Assembly (NCBI GenBank): GCA_039583875.1
Contig: CM077159.1
Span: forward strand, 101,950,287-102,014,286
From: Platanthera guangdongensis
Lineage: Eukaryota > Streptophyta > Magnoliopsida > Asparagales > Orchidaceae
Direction: 5' to 3'
DNA length: 64,000 nt
A program made the position numbers and the translations under genes. Positions 8,670 through 20,098 of the stretch are shown piece by piece. How positions within the stretch are numbered: the first letter of the stretch is position 1; every line of letters begins with the position of its first letter. Below the pieces are notes generated by a model, which made no database searches, was not told the DNA's origin, and saw only the letters and a program-made list of their open reading frames with translations.

Positions 8670-10959
8670 TGTAACGCCCCGAAACTCAAAGGAACAAAAG
8701 AAGGACGTTTTGGGCCAGTTTGGGTTCTGGCTGCAGGCACACGGCCTGGGACACGGGCGTGTCCCAGGGTGTGTCAAGCCTGTGTCGACACTTAGCCGCG
8801 AAGTCGACACTCTACGTTCGATGAAGTGTCGAGACATGACACACGACCTGCGATACGGGCGTGTCGCAGGGCGTGTCGACCTATGTCGACGATCGTCCCG
8901 GGGAGTCGACGAGATTCGCTCGACGATGCATCGAGAGTGGGCACACGGCCTGCGACACGGGCGTGTCGCAGGGCGTGTCGACTCGTGTCGACACTCGTCC
9001 CGGAAGTCGACGAATCTTGCTCGACGATCGTCGAGACAAGGAACACGGCCTAGGACACGGGCGTGTCCGAGGCCGTGTCGAGTGTGGAGACCGTGTACAC
9101 GGCCCTGGAGCCCAGGCGTGTCAAGGTGACATGGGCAAGGACACGGGCGTGTCCTAGAACCCGTGCAGTGCTCGGGTTGATTTTGGGGAAAAATGATGGG
9201 GTACACGGCCGGCCACACGGCCGTGTCAGGTGGAACACGGGCGTGTCAGCTCGAACACGGGCGTGTTCGATACCCGTATGAGGTTCCAGGTGATTCGATT
9301 TTGACGGCGAATGAGGCACACGGCCCTGGACACGGGCATGTGCCAGGCCGTGTTCGGTCCAGATTGGGCATTTCAGCCCCGAATCGAAGCTGTTCATTTC
9401 TTTAACTGAAGATCCAACGGCTGGGGGTTGTTCCTGAAGGGATATACCCGGGTTTGGGCTTTCAAAACCCTGACTTTTTCTTAAGTGTTCTCTTTCTAAA
9501 GTCTTAGAGAGAGAGGAGAGCCAAGGGAGGAAGAAGGAGCTAGATCCCGCCATTGGAGGAGCTTTGGAGCTCCGAATCGCGAGCCGACTCCGGCTCCACG
9601 GAGGCAACGCTAGTGCGGTGGTTTTCATCCGATTACTTTTCCATGGCGCCAAAGAGGAACGCTAGGGTAACGATCCTCATCTTGAGCATGAGTAGCTCTC
9701 TTTCTTTGCATAGGAAGCCCGCTCTCGCGAGTTTGCGGAGAGTTGGAGGCGTTCCTTCGGGTAGATATGTGTAGTCCCCATTGTTTAGAGTCCGTAAGCG
9801 AGAACGGACATAGGCATGATGTGTGAAGCCTACCCGGACATGTTGGTCTGGATCGGTGATGTTGCATTGCATAAATGCCGGAGAAGACTCCGTGCTATGG
9901 TTTGTTTTTCGGGTTTTCTACGCGGTAGATTGCAGCAGGGAGCCTTGGGGACTAACCCAAAGGTGCACCCAGAAAACTGGGCGTATACGAGATCTTGCCA
10001 ACATGGAGGCCTGAGAGCCAACTTGAACATAACCGAGTTATGTGAAATTGTGTGACGAAAATGGGACTCGGGAGAAGTTTGACCTGCGCAAATGGCTTAA
10101 ATTGTCGTTGCGACGTGAGCACGGGTTAGATGGAACCGTACCCATATCTATGTCGTTTGGGTTAAAGAGACCTAAGGTTACGTGGCACTTACCGTTGGCA
10201 TAGATGGGAGTCTTCGGCGGTCAATGGATTAAATTGACGTGGCCCATGCCAGGAAGACAAATTGCTCATATGGTTGGCCGTCAAAGTGGCGGTGGTGCGT
10301 CTGGAATGTCCATGGCTTTAACTGACGTGACATCGACCGGTTCACCGAGAATGTTCCCTGAGTGCACGGGGTGTGTGGCTTTGTGAGCCTACGCCTGTGA
10401 TGAAATGAATGCTATTATATTGCTCGCTTATGCTAATAAAATTGCAGGGAAGGAGCATTGCCGCCCCGAGTTGGGGGCGGGATCGTTATAATTTAGTCAG
10501 CATTGCTGACCGTTACCTTTTTGTTTGCCACCGTGCGGTGGTTATGTTGCTTGCAGGTGTAGCTAGACCAAGCGGTCAATAGCGTGCTAAAGCCCGAATG
10601 CGAAGCCGGCCCTTGAAGGCCTAATTGGAAGTGTTTACTGCTTTATTCATGTGTGACCGGCCTGCGTGCCGTGGTTTGTAAAACATGTAATTGGAAGTGA
10701 AACATTTTGTAAGGCCTTAAGGCTTATTTTTGGGTATTTTGTATAACATTCCTATTCTGTACTAGTGGACATTCAGGCTCTAATGATGGGTTCTTTATTG
10801 CAACTTTAAAATACTGCTTCCGCTAGAATGCTCTGTGTAGGACGTTGAGATTGGTTGGATGGGTTCCATAAGTAACCACCCGGTCTGTCTGTGGCATACG
10901 GCGTCGGGCCCCGGCCGGACCTACTGCTATACGCTATCTGACGGATAGGGGGTGTTACA
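8670..10959 (+). mobile_element. Solo LTR of the chromovirus family (copy A)
   Basis: The segment starts TGTAACGCCCCG and ends GGTGTTACA, and is flanked by TTTGT at 8665-8669 and 10960-10964. It matches over its length the LTRs of the complete element at 49122-58616 in the opposite orientation. There is no interior, so it is the product of LTR-LTR recombination. It lies inside the extra ORF of element 2. Short open frames across it are frames of the palindromic array or of diverged LTR sequence and are not genes. Confidence 0.95.
8739..9362. repeat. ~101-bp palindromic repeats in solo LTR A
   Basis: Units begin with ACACGGCC-type words at 8739, 8841, 8943 and 9043, spaced 102, 102 and 100 bases. 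Each holds an inverted repeat such as CCTGGGACACG / CGTGTCCCAGG with a 2-base centre, followed by GTCGAC and TCGACGATCGTCGA palindromes. Weaker ACACGGGCGTGT words continue to about 9362. Confidence 0.88.
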
Positions 10960-12529
10960 TTTGTTCATCCATCTTTACTTGCAGTTGCACCAGAAGTGAA
11001 CTGAAGTCTACCACTGGAGCTGCTGCGTGTGGGAGAATCTGTACAGCTTTCTTATAGCCAGAGCTCCTTTTCCTTAGTTCCACAAGTTTTCTCATCTTTG
11101 CCCTGGAGGCTTTTTCATCTTCTGAGGAACTAGATGAACTTTTTATATCCACAGTGTCTTTTGGACTTGTGGCAATGATGGGGATCTCTTTTTCTGTTCT
11201 TGGCAGCTCCCACTTAGTCCTTGCTCCTTGGATGTCAGGAAATAACTCCTCTAGAGTGACCACTTGTTGCATTTGAACTGATGGAATAACAGTCTCTTTC
11301 TCAACAGGTAGACTATCTGTAAATGCAAAAATGTCTTCCATGGTAATATCAGTTTCAGGTACCTTGTATTGATTATTTTGTTCAGCATGATTCATATGTA
11401 CAGTCAGTGTAGCATTTTCAGTATTTATAGTAGCTTGATTGATATACAGTAGTACCTCAAGTATAGATTGTGTAGTTGCTTTACTGTCCAATACAGTAGT
11501 GTGGACAGGTGGATCTTGCTCATGAGCTACCCCTGAAGGTGATGCCTCTTGTTGAGCTGAAGCTGGAGAAAGATCATTGGCTCCCCCTTGATGATGCTCT
11601 ACCTGTACCTGATCCTCTGAGATGTTGGTGGTAGGAATATGCTCCCCCTACATCTGACTATCAGTTATAGTTTCTTGAGCAGGAGATTTGCTAGTCCTTT
11701 CTGCTCCTTCATCAGAGCTAAAAATAACCACTTCTTCTGAATCACTAGAAGATTCAGTGGTCTTGGAAGCTATTTTCTCCTTTTTTAGAATCTCCTTTGA
11801 TTGTTTCTGAGGGGTAGAAACATCTTTGGACAGTACCCTATCCCATCTGGACAGTATCCTTAAGGCCATTCTTCTCATGTGATTAATCTTAGAACCTGAA
11901 GATTGATTTATCTCTTCTAGTATATTCTCAGCCAAAAATAGGCTCAGTAATCTGCCCAGATTAGGTTTCTTGATTCCTTCTTTGATCTTGTCAAAGATAA
12001 CAGCAGACCAATTTGTTTTCACCTTGAATATCACTCTGGTCATTAGATTGAACATATAGGCTGAAATCCTATCATGTCCTCCGGATTTGCACATAATAAC
12101 TTTCCCTATAATTTCAGAAAGAAACTTGCCCTGGGAATTCATTCCCTTCCTGTTCATGGATGACCCAATCTTGGTAGTGGGATCCAGTCCACACTATTGG
12201 AGAGCATCTTTTGTCATGGAAGATGCTATTTCATCCTCTTCCTTAATCGTGGGAAGTTGAAGTGTTTTTCTTATGCTTTTCTGTGTCAGTTTTACCTTTG
12301 TTCCTTGAACTGATGACTTAATTTTCATGCCCGTCAAATCCATGGATGCCGACGAGTAGAATTCAAGAACTTCCTTTTTCCATATCCTTGTAGGTTCTGA
12401 GACCAAGTACTCCAATCCATTTTCTGTGATTAGGGTAATCACGGCTTTGATTTCTGGCGTGGCAGTCTCAAACGCATGGCAAACTAGTTCATCGACCTCG
12501 TTGATGTTCTCTTCCAGCTTTGGCGCCAT
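10960..12529 (-). pseudogene. Extra post-pol ORF of element 2, N-terminal part
   Basis: The likely start is the ATG at 12527-12529 (MAPKLEENINEV). The frame runs to the solo LTR at 10960 with in-frame TAG codons at 12194-12196 and 11648-11650. The N-terminal 150 residues resemble, by my recognition, the 'putative plant transposon protein' domain found in retroelement-derived ORFs (VLEFYSSA motif). A Ser/Glu/Lys-rich linker follows. With the part at 7434-8669 the intact ORF would have had roughly 930 codons. It lies after pol, in the position of the extra ORF of some Sireviruses. Function is not known. Confidence 0.6.
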
Positions 12530-12688
12530 TAGGGATGAGAGAGAGAGTGAAGAAGGAAGATGAAGGCTTGTCGACACAAAGATTTGGTCTCGAGAATACT
12601 GAGAGCGTAGTCGACAGAGTTTTACTACCACCTATTTATATGTTTCTACACAAAGAAGGTCAAAAGGCGGGTTGAAATAAGCTTATTA

Positions 12689-13000
12689 TGTCGACACTGT
12701 TGGGATTGTGTCGACACAGACTATTAAAGTCTCGATAGAGAATGTAAAGGTATTATAATACTATGTGTCGACACCATCTGCGATGAGTCGACACAGATAA
12801 TCTTAAGAGTCTACACTAATGTCTGTGTGTCGACACAGACGACTGTATGTGTCGACACCAATATCTAAGTGTCAGGAGAGCTATGTGTCGACACCAAATT
12901 CTAAGTGTCGACACAATCTTCTTGATGTGTCAACAGAATTATCCTTATATGTCGACACCAACTACTAAGTGTCGATACAGATGTTTTTATGTGTCAACAC
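12689..13000. repeat. GTGTCGACAC palindrome array between pol and extra ORF
   Basis: About a dozen exact or one-mismatch copies of the 10-base palindrome GTGTCGACAC are spaced 20-35 bases apart. The same word forms the U3 array in this element's LTRs (6778-7000 and 19574-20098). It fills the gap between the pol stop (13028-13030) and the extra ORF start (12529), so it may be a promoter or processing region for that ORF. Confidence 0.85.
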
Positions 13001-13027
13001 AAATTTACTTAGTAAAATTTGTCATTC

Positions 13028-14881
13028 TTATTCCAAGTTTAGCATGCCTAATTCAATTTTAAAATAATTGAATTTAATTTCATCCAATGGTTTGGTGAAC
13101 ATGTCAGCAATTTGAAAATTAGTATTGACAAATTCTAAACTTATGTCTTCCTTTTCAACATGATCTCTAAGGAAATGAAGTCTTATTTCTATGTGCTTAG
13201 TTCTGCTATGAGAAACAGAATTTCTAGCAATAGAAATGACACTAGTAGAATCACAAAATAATGGAGTTCTACTTACCTGGATTCCATAATCTTCAAGCTG
13301 ATGTTGTATCCATAATAGCTGAGCACAGCAACTGCCTGCAGCTACATATTAAGACTCAGCAGTGGATATAACCACACTTGTCTGCTTTTTGCTGCTCCAT
13401 GACACCAATCTTACACCTAGGAACTGACATGTGCCAGTTGTACTTTTCCTGTCTTCTTTGCATCCTGCAAAGTTTGCATCTGAGTAACCAGTTAGTAGAA
13501 AATCTCTATTCTTAGGGTACCAAAGGCCAAGATTTGGTGTTCCCTTAAGATATCTCAAAATTCTTTTGACTGTAGTATAATGAGATTCTTTTGGGGTTGC
13601 TTGATACCTAGCACAGACACATATAGCATACATAATGTCTGGTCTACTAGCAGTTAAGTATAAAAGGGAGCCAATTATCCCTCTATACAAAGACTCATCT
13701 ACAGGTTTCCCTGCATCATCTTTGCCTATAGGCATACTTGACCCCATTGGAGTTCTCATGGTGGAGGCTAACTACATACCATATTTCTTAATCAACTCCT
13801 TGGTGAACTTAGACTGGGATATGGACAAGCCATCATCAGTCTGTCTAACTTGGAGTCCCAAGAAGAATTTCAGCCCACCCATGCTGCTCATCTCAAACTT
13901 CTCTTGCATAAGTTTAGCAAACTTTCTACAAAGGTTGTTTTCTATTGATCCAAAGATAATATCATCAACATATATCTGGACTAGGATGATCTTGCCTTTT
14001 AATTCCCTTAGGAATAGAGTTTTGTCTATTTTCCCCCTTGAGAATTTGTTCTCAATGAGGAATGTAGACAAATTTTCATACCAAGCCCTATGGGCTTGTT
14101 TCAAAACTTATAGTGCTTTGTTAAGCCTTTACATATAATTAGGATAGAGAGGATCTACAAAACCTGAGGGTTGTTCAACATAAACTTCCTCTTTTAAGTC
14201 ACCATTCAAAAATGTTGACTTTACATCCATCTGAAATACCTTGAACCCTTGATAAGCTGCAAAGGCAAGGAACAACCTTATTTCTTCCAACCTTGCCACT
14301 AGGGCAAATGTCTGGTCAAAATCTATTCCTTCTTCATGTCTGTAGCCCTTTGCCACCGGTCTTGCTTTGTTCTTAACTATAATGTCATTTTCATCTAGCT
14401 TGTTCCTATAGATCCACTTAGTCCCTATGACATTGTGATTCTTTGGTTTAGGAACCAACTTCCAGACTTTGCATCTTCTGAATTGATTCAGCTCTTCTTG
14501 CATGACATCAATCCAATTTGGGTCTTGTATGGCTTCTTCAAATTTCTTGGGTTCCATCTGGGACAGGAAACTTGAGCAAAGGACTGTGTTCATGTTCTTG
14601 CTCCTTATCTGAACACCATGACTTAGATCACCAATAATTTGGTGTGCTGGATGATCCTTTAGATATCTTATTGCTGGAAGAAATCTATCTGCATCTTGAT
14701 TTTCTCCAATCACCTCACCATGCTGTACTTCATTGTCCTCTTCATCAGCTTGTGGGTCGTGTGCTCCCCCTGGACAACATCCATCATTTTCTTCATCCTG
14801 CCTTGCAGATTGGTCTTCACTAATGGTTAGCTTGTCCATCTTTTCCTTCAAACCTGTAGGGCTACAAGAAGTAGTAGACAA
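13028..14881 (-). pseudogene. pol: Copia pol: reverse transcriptase and RNase H
   Basis: The RT N-terminal region has GTKWIYRNK and the [12 protein letters not shown] core; the active site is IYVDDIIFGS near 13960-13990. The RNase H part has SLLYLTASRPDI, SDANFAGC and STAES. Reading continues past a TAA at 13349-13351 to the true end at 13028-13030 (GMLNLE). Further stops occur near 13772, 14104 and 14129. Similarity of the RT block to Sirevirus RT is my recognition, not a search. The order after integrase confirms copia. This copy cannot make an enzyme. Confidence 0.92.
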
Positions 14882-16198
14882 CTCATAGTTGATTAGTTTA
14901 GTTTCATCAAAAACTACATGGACAGATTCTTCTACAACTTAAGTAGTCAAGTTGTAGACTCCGTATGCCCTACTGCTGTTGCTGTACCCAACAAATATCT
15001 CTTCTTGGGATTTGGCAGCAAACTTAGTTAAATAGTGCTTGCCATTTTCAAGAACATAACACTTGCTACCAAAGATTCTAAAATATGCTAAATTTGGTTT
15101 TTTGCCTTTCATAATCTCATAGGGTGTCTTCTTGTGGCTTTTGGTGATGGAAGCCCTATTGAGAACATGACATGCAGTGTTTACTGCCTCAGCCCAGAAA
15201 TATTCTGGGAGAGAAGTGTCACTTAGTAGGGTTCTACCAGCCTCAATAAGAGTCATATTCTTTCTTTCAGAAATACCCTTTTGCTGGGGATTTCTAAGTG
15301 AGAAGAACTCTTGATGAATCCCTAGTTCTTCATAAAATCTTGTCATGCATTCAGATTGAAATTCAGTCACATGGTCACTTCTAATTTTGACCACTAAATT
15401 GTTAAGTTCATTCTGAATTTGCCTAACAAAATTTTGGAAGACAGTAGGGGTTTCAGATTTCTGCCCCAGGAAGAAAACCCATGTAAATCTAGAATAGTCA
15501 TCCACAACCACAAGTGTATAGACTTTCCTACCTAGACTATGAACTGGCATAGGACCAAATAGATCCATATGCAGGAGATACAAACACCCTACAGAATCTT
15601 TGATATCAAGAGTATGGAAGGGGGTTTTGGTCTGTTTGCCTTTTTGACAAGCTGAACACACATCCTCCTGGATGCACTTGACCTGAGGACCATTCCTCAC
15701 TAACTCCATACTATAGAGTTGGCCTATTGACTTGTAGTTCAGGTGAGCCAACCTCTTATGCCATTTGACACAATGAGAAGCTTTCTAATCTGCAACTAGA
15801 CAAATAGGAAAGTTCTTATTCTCACAATCAAAGTTGAGACAGTAAACATTTCCTTTTCTATAACTTGACAAGATGACCTCTTGATCACTTGTCCTTCTAA
15901 TCTGACACCCATTCCTAATAAAAGAGGTGTCATAACCAAGATCACTCAGTTGACTTATGCTTATTAAGTTATTTTTCAGACCTTTCACATAAGCCACTTG
16001 GGTGATAGTGATAGAACTATTGGAAATGTTACCAAACCCTTTGATGACCCCCTTTTTAGATCCACCAAAGATCACTTTGGGTCCATTCTTTATGGGAGAG
16101 TAGTCCTTCAGCATCCTTCTTGTTCCAGTCATGTGCCTGGAACATCCACTGTCCAAGTACCATATTGGGGTATGGCCACTTGGACTCACATGCATCAA
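14882..16198 (-). pseudogene. pol: Copia pol: protease and integrase
   Basis: The protease region near the start has WYLDSGCSRHMTG, the copia aspartic protease signature in its DSGC form. The GAG-pre-integrase domain follows (MAHLNYKSIGQL, CSACQKGKQTKTPF zinc-binding region). The integrase core shows DLFGPMPVHSLG, a second acidic residue in RSDHVTEFQSE and the closing Glu region near ISERKN. TAG at 15785-15787 and TAA at 14939-14941 interrupt the frame. The position before RT is diagnostic of Ty1/copia. Confidence 0.92.
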
Positions 16199-18477
16199 AT
16201 AAAATTACTTAACCTTAGAACCCCAATAATTATTGGGCTCTAGGTTCAGGTTAGACTGAAACTTGACATGCTTGCCTGCAACCTTTCTGACAGGAAAGCT
16301 GGCATTTTTTCTGATAGTAGTGTTGTGCCAACAATCAATGGCATAATGACCCACTTTGCCACAACACCAGTATTAATATCTATTGTATCTTCTTTTGAGT
16401 ACAGTCTTAACAACATTGCTGTCAGGAGTCCTTAAAGTTGTAGGTACAGTGGTCCTTTTATAGAGTGTTGGGGCTGGTGCAACAAACATTGATGATTACT
16501 GAAGAACATGGGGTGTTTGTTTATGGGCAGCCCTATTAGCATTTGCACCCTTATCATTCTGAACACTAAGCTTACAGTGACCATGTGTAATGTCATGGTC
16601 ATACTTGTTAGTAGGCTGCATCACTTTCCTGAAAGCAATAAGGAGTTTGAAGTCTAGTGGTTGAACTAGGGCTTTGCCTTTTCTTTTGGAATTAGCTTCC
16701 CCAGTTCTTCCCTTGAAGCCTAATCCTGTCTTACCCTTTTGGAGAATGAGTCATCAATTAAGGGTAAGACTAATTTTGGCTTTGAGAATTTAGCCACAAG
16801 ATCCTTCTCTCTCTTAAGTCTGATTTCCAGACTCTTGATTTGATCATTTTTGAATGTAATTGTACCCATCTGAATAAAATTTATATTTTTCAGTTTGACA
16901 ACTTCATCTATCTTCAAATCCAGCATTTTTACTGAATCTGATGCAGCCAATTTAAGAGATGCAATTTCCTCAGCCTATTCTTGTTAAGGATTCGGCTTCT
17001 CTTAAGATCTTACAATAATTCACCATACTCATCAATTAGTTGATGAACATCCCCTTCAAGTTTAGAACCATCCTTATCTCTTGATGCAGATGCTTTTGAT
17101 TCTGATCCAGTGTAATAATCAAAAACTGAAGATAGGTTGTTTACTTTACTTAGACCAGGCTGATCCTGGCATTGACCTTCCTCAGATATAGCCATCAGCC
17201 CTTTGCAATGAAGATCTCAATCCCATTGATAGAGTCCAGTATTTGCAAGAACTCAGATTCTACTGAATCCTCTTCAGCAGTGAACAATCCTATATAGTCT
17301 TCAACTTCAGTCTCTTCTCTTGATTCTGATGATGATGAGTCAGTCCAACTCTTCTACTTCTTTACAACTAAGGATCTCTCCTTCTTGCCTTATTTTGTTG
17401 CCTCTTTTTATCTTTAGATTCCTTTCTTTTATCAGGACAATCAGCTATGATATGTCCTGGCCTGTTGCAATAATAACAAAGAATTTTAGAAGAAGTTTGT
17501 TTACTGGGATTAGAGAAATACCTGTCATCCTTAGATATTTTCTTCTTCTTGTAATAGTCATCCTTGGAGAAGGATGAAGATGGCTTTGATCTCCATATCT
17601 TCTTCTTCATGAACCTTTGAAACTGACTTGTGAAGTCAGCAAAGTCTTCATCAGATTTGTGACTGTCTGAATTGATGATGTCAGAATTTTCAGATTCAAC
17701 TTTAGCCATTCTCTTGGGAGGAGAAGGTGACTTTCTCCTGCCCATTCTTGTGGCTTCAGCCTTAAAAGCAACTGACTTCTCTCTGTATTCAGACTTATTG
17801 CTTTTCTCCTCCTCCTTTCTAGCAGTGAGTTGCATCTCATAGGATAACAGTTTTCCAAATAAGATTGGTGGAGGTGTATCTGCAAGCCTGGCTACCTCTC
17901 TGATGGCACAGATTTTAGTATCCCAATCCTTGGTTAGTGATCTGAGAAACTTGTCATTTAATTCATAAGTGCTAAAGACTCTTCCATATGTCATTAGCTC
18001 ATTAGCAATTCTAAAGAACTTCTTATAGCATTCAGCTATGCTATCTGTCTTAGCTTGTTTAAAGCTTTCATACTCTTAATTTAACATAGACTTCCTATCC
18101 TCTCTCACTTCTTTTGTTCCCTCCATGTAGACAATCAAAGTGTCCCACATCTCCTTGGAGGTTTTGAAATGGACCAGATTATGGAATGTAGAGTCATCTA
18201 TGACACTCACAATTATGTTCTGTGCCCTCTAATCTAAGGTAGCTAGGATGATCTCTTCCTTAGTCATTTCTGAATATCTTTTTGGAGTCTTGAGGTTAGC
18301 ATCAAGAACTGATATGATCATAGGAATAAATGACCCTTCTAGCACTGTGATGTAAATTCTTGGATCAGATGCTTCCATAAACAATCTGACCCTCTCTTTC
18401 CATATGCCAAAATTTTCTTTCCTACAGATAGAAAGTTTCATGGATCCAAGTTCCTTTTGATTCTCACCTGAACCCAT
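16199..18477 (-). pseudogene. gag: Copia gag with coiled-coil tail and two zinc knuckles
   Basis: The ATG at 18477 lies 63 bases after the primer site. Stops at 18229 and later ones break the frame. The gag core is followed by a zinc knuckle, CYYCNRPGHIIADC, near 17430-17480. A helical, charged region (16720-16950, 17010-17195) follows. A second knuckle near 16370 reads YWCCGKVGHYAIDC, where the first Cys of the usual pattern is Tyr, one base change away. A long gag with a coiled coil and two knuckles is seen in Sireviruses. Several stops make this copy inactive. Confidence 0.85.
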
Positions 18478-18540
18478 TTTATCTAACTGATAAGTGCCTT
18501 ATAGATCAACTCAGACTGTTAAGTCTAATCTTGAGCAACC

Positions 18541-18554
18541 TGGCTCTGATATGA
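18541..18554 (-). other. Primer binding site of element 2, tRNA-Met type, degenerate
   Basis: On the minus strand TCATATCAGAGCCA differs from the standard initiator tRNA-Met site by two bases at its start. The exact LTR end (18552-18555) is uncertain for the same reason. Confidence 0.7.
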
Positions 18555-19420
18555 CTTGCAAAAATTGGTTTCAAGATATCCTAAATACCTAGAGGGAGGG
18601 GGGTTAATAGGTTCAATTCCTTTTGATTAAGGCAGGCAGTATATTTTACTAACAATTAATATATGCAACAACTATCATAGCACAGCTTTAAAACAAACAC
18701 AGCCAACACAGATTGCACACAGATTTATAGTGGTTCCCCAAGAGATGGGTACATCCACTTTCCCCCTTCGCCTATCTAACAGTATACTAGATTTGACCTA
18801 ACTTCCTTCTTCCTTCTAAGATCCTCAGATCTTACAACTCAGAACCCTGAAAGGTTCCTACAGCTCACACTTCACAAAGTGCTACAACTCAGATTCTTCC
18901 AGAGAATCCTACCTCAGAATGAGTCCACACTCCTACAACTCAGGCAATCCAGCCCTACCTCAACCTCTTTCACCAGGCCTACAACTCAGAGAAATTAATC
19001 CCCTACCTCAGGAACTCAGCCATACCTCAGCTTTTATAGATTTAGGCTTACAACTTAGAGAGCTAACTCTCCTACACTCAGATCTATAAGAGATCCTACA
19101 GAGAAATCTGATTATAAAAAGAATAAATCCTTCACCTGGATAGAGAGAGAATGGGTTGAAGGTTTCTTGATCAGTTCTTGATAGATCTGATAGCTTTAGA
19201 TTCAACATGTCTTAGCTTCTTCAAAGCTTCTTGAATTTGAACAAAGTAAGGTTGATCTTCTTATGAAGTTGGAGATGATCTTCAATCTAGCTTCCTTCTT
19301 CTATTCAGATGTGACTCTGAAGTCTTCTCGCAGACTTGTTCAAAATCTGCCCTTAGAGACTTGTTGATTTCTGGATGAAGACTTCTCTTTCTCTTTTTTT
19401 ATTTGATGATAGAACATGTC

Positions 19421-19428
19421 TTTATATA
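19421..19428 (-). promoter_or_regulatory. TATA box of element 2 LTR
   Basis: The minus strand reads TATATAAA, in GGTCTATATAAAGACATG. It lies about 150 bases downstream (minus strand) of the palindrome array. Confidence 0.75.
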
Positions 19429-19573
19429 GACCCCATCCGAGGTTACCGGCTGATCTGCTTCATAACGGCCTTCTGACAGCTCTGACAGATGCAACAACAT
19501 TGTTAGTTATGACAGCTGTCAAGTCTTCAGTCGTGACACTTTATCCCTCATTGTACTCTATCTCAGTAGAAAA

Positions 19574-20098
19574 GTGTCGAGACAATACTTCAAAGGTGTC
19601 GACACAAATAGACCATGTGTCGACACAACTCTTGATGATGTCGACACAGCTCTTATAATGTCGACTCAACCCTTCTTTATCTTCTCAACACAGCTTTAAT
19701 GGAATGTGTCGACACAAGTCTTGTGTGTCGACAGAACAGCTTCTATTCTCGACAAAGTTGGTGTTGATAGAATTCTGGTGTGTGTCGACACACGTCCTGT
19801 GTGTCGACATAATTGTTGTCGACAGAATTCTGGAATGTGTCGACACAAGTCCTGTGTGTCGACACAGTTGTTGTCGACATATTTCTGGAATGTGTCGACA
19901 TAAGTCCTATGTGTCGACACAGTTGTTGTCGACAGAATTCTGGAATGTGTCGACACAAGTCCTGTGTGTCGACATAGTTGTTGTCGACAGATTTTCTGTG
20001 TGTCGACACAAGTCCTGTGTGGCGACACAATCTGTCTCCTGGTGTCGACACAGCTTTTCCCAAGTGTCGACATAATTCTTCTCAAGTGTCGACACTTG
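19574..20098. repeat. GTGTCGACAC palindrome array in U3 of element 2
   Basis: More than 15 GTGTCGACAC or TGTCGACA words occur, many in a repeating unit of about 60 bases that contains TGTTGTCGACAG, ATTCTGGAATG and CAAGTCCTGTG. Unit number and order differ between this LTR and the fragment at 6778-7000. Confidence 0.9.

Noticed and set aside
8652..9218. Arg/Pro-rich open frames on both strands over the palindromic arrays (also 23273-24131, 50821-51441, 57986-58652)
   Set aside because: They follow from the CG-rich palindromic repeats, occur on both strands at once, and lie in LTR U3 sequence.
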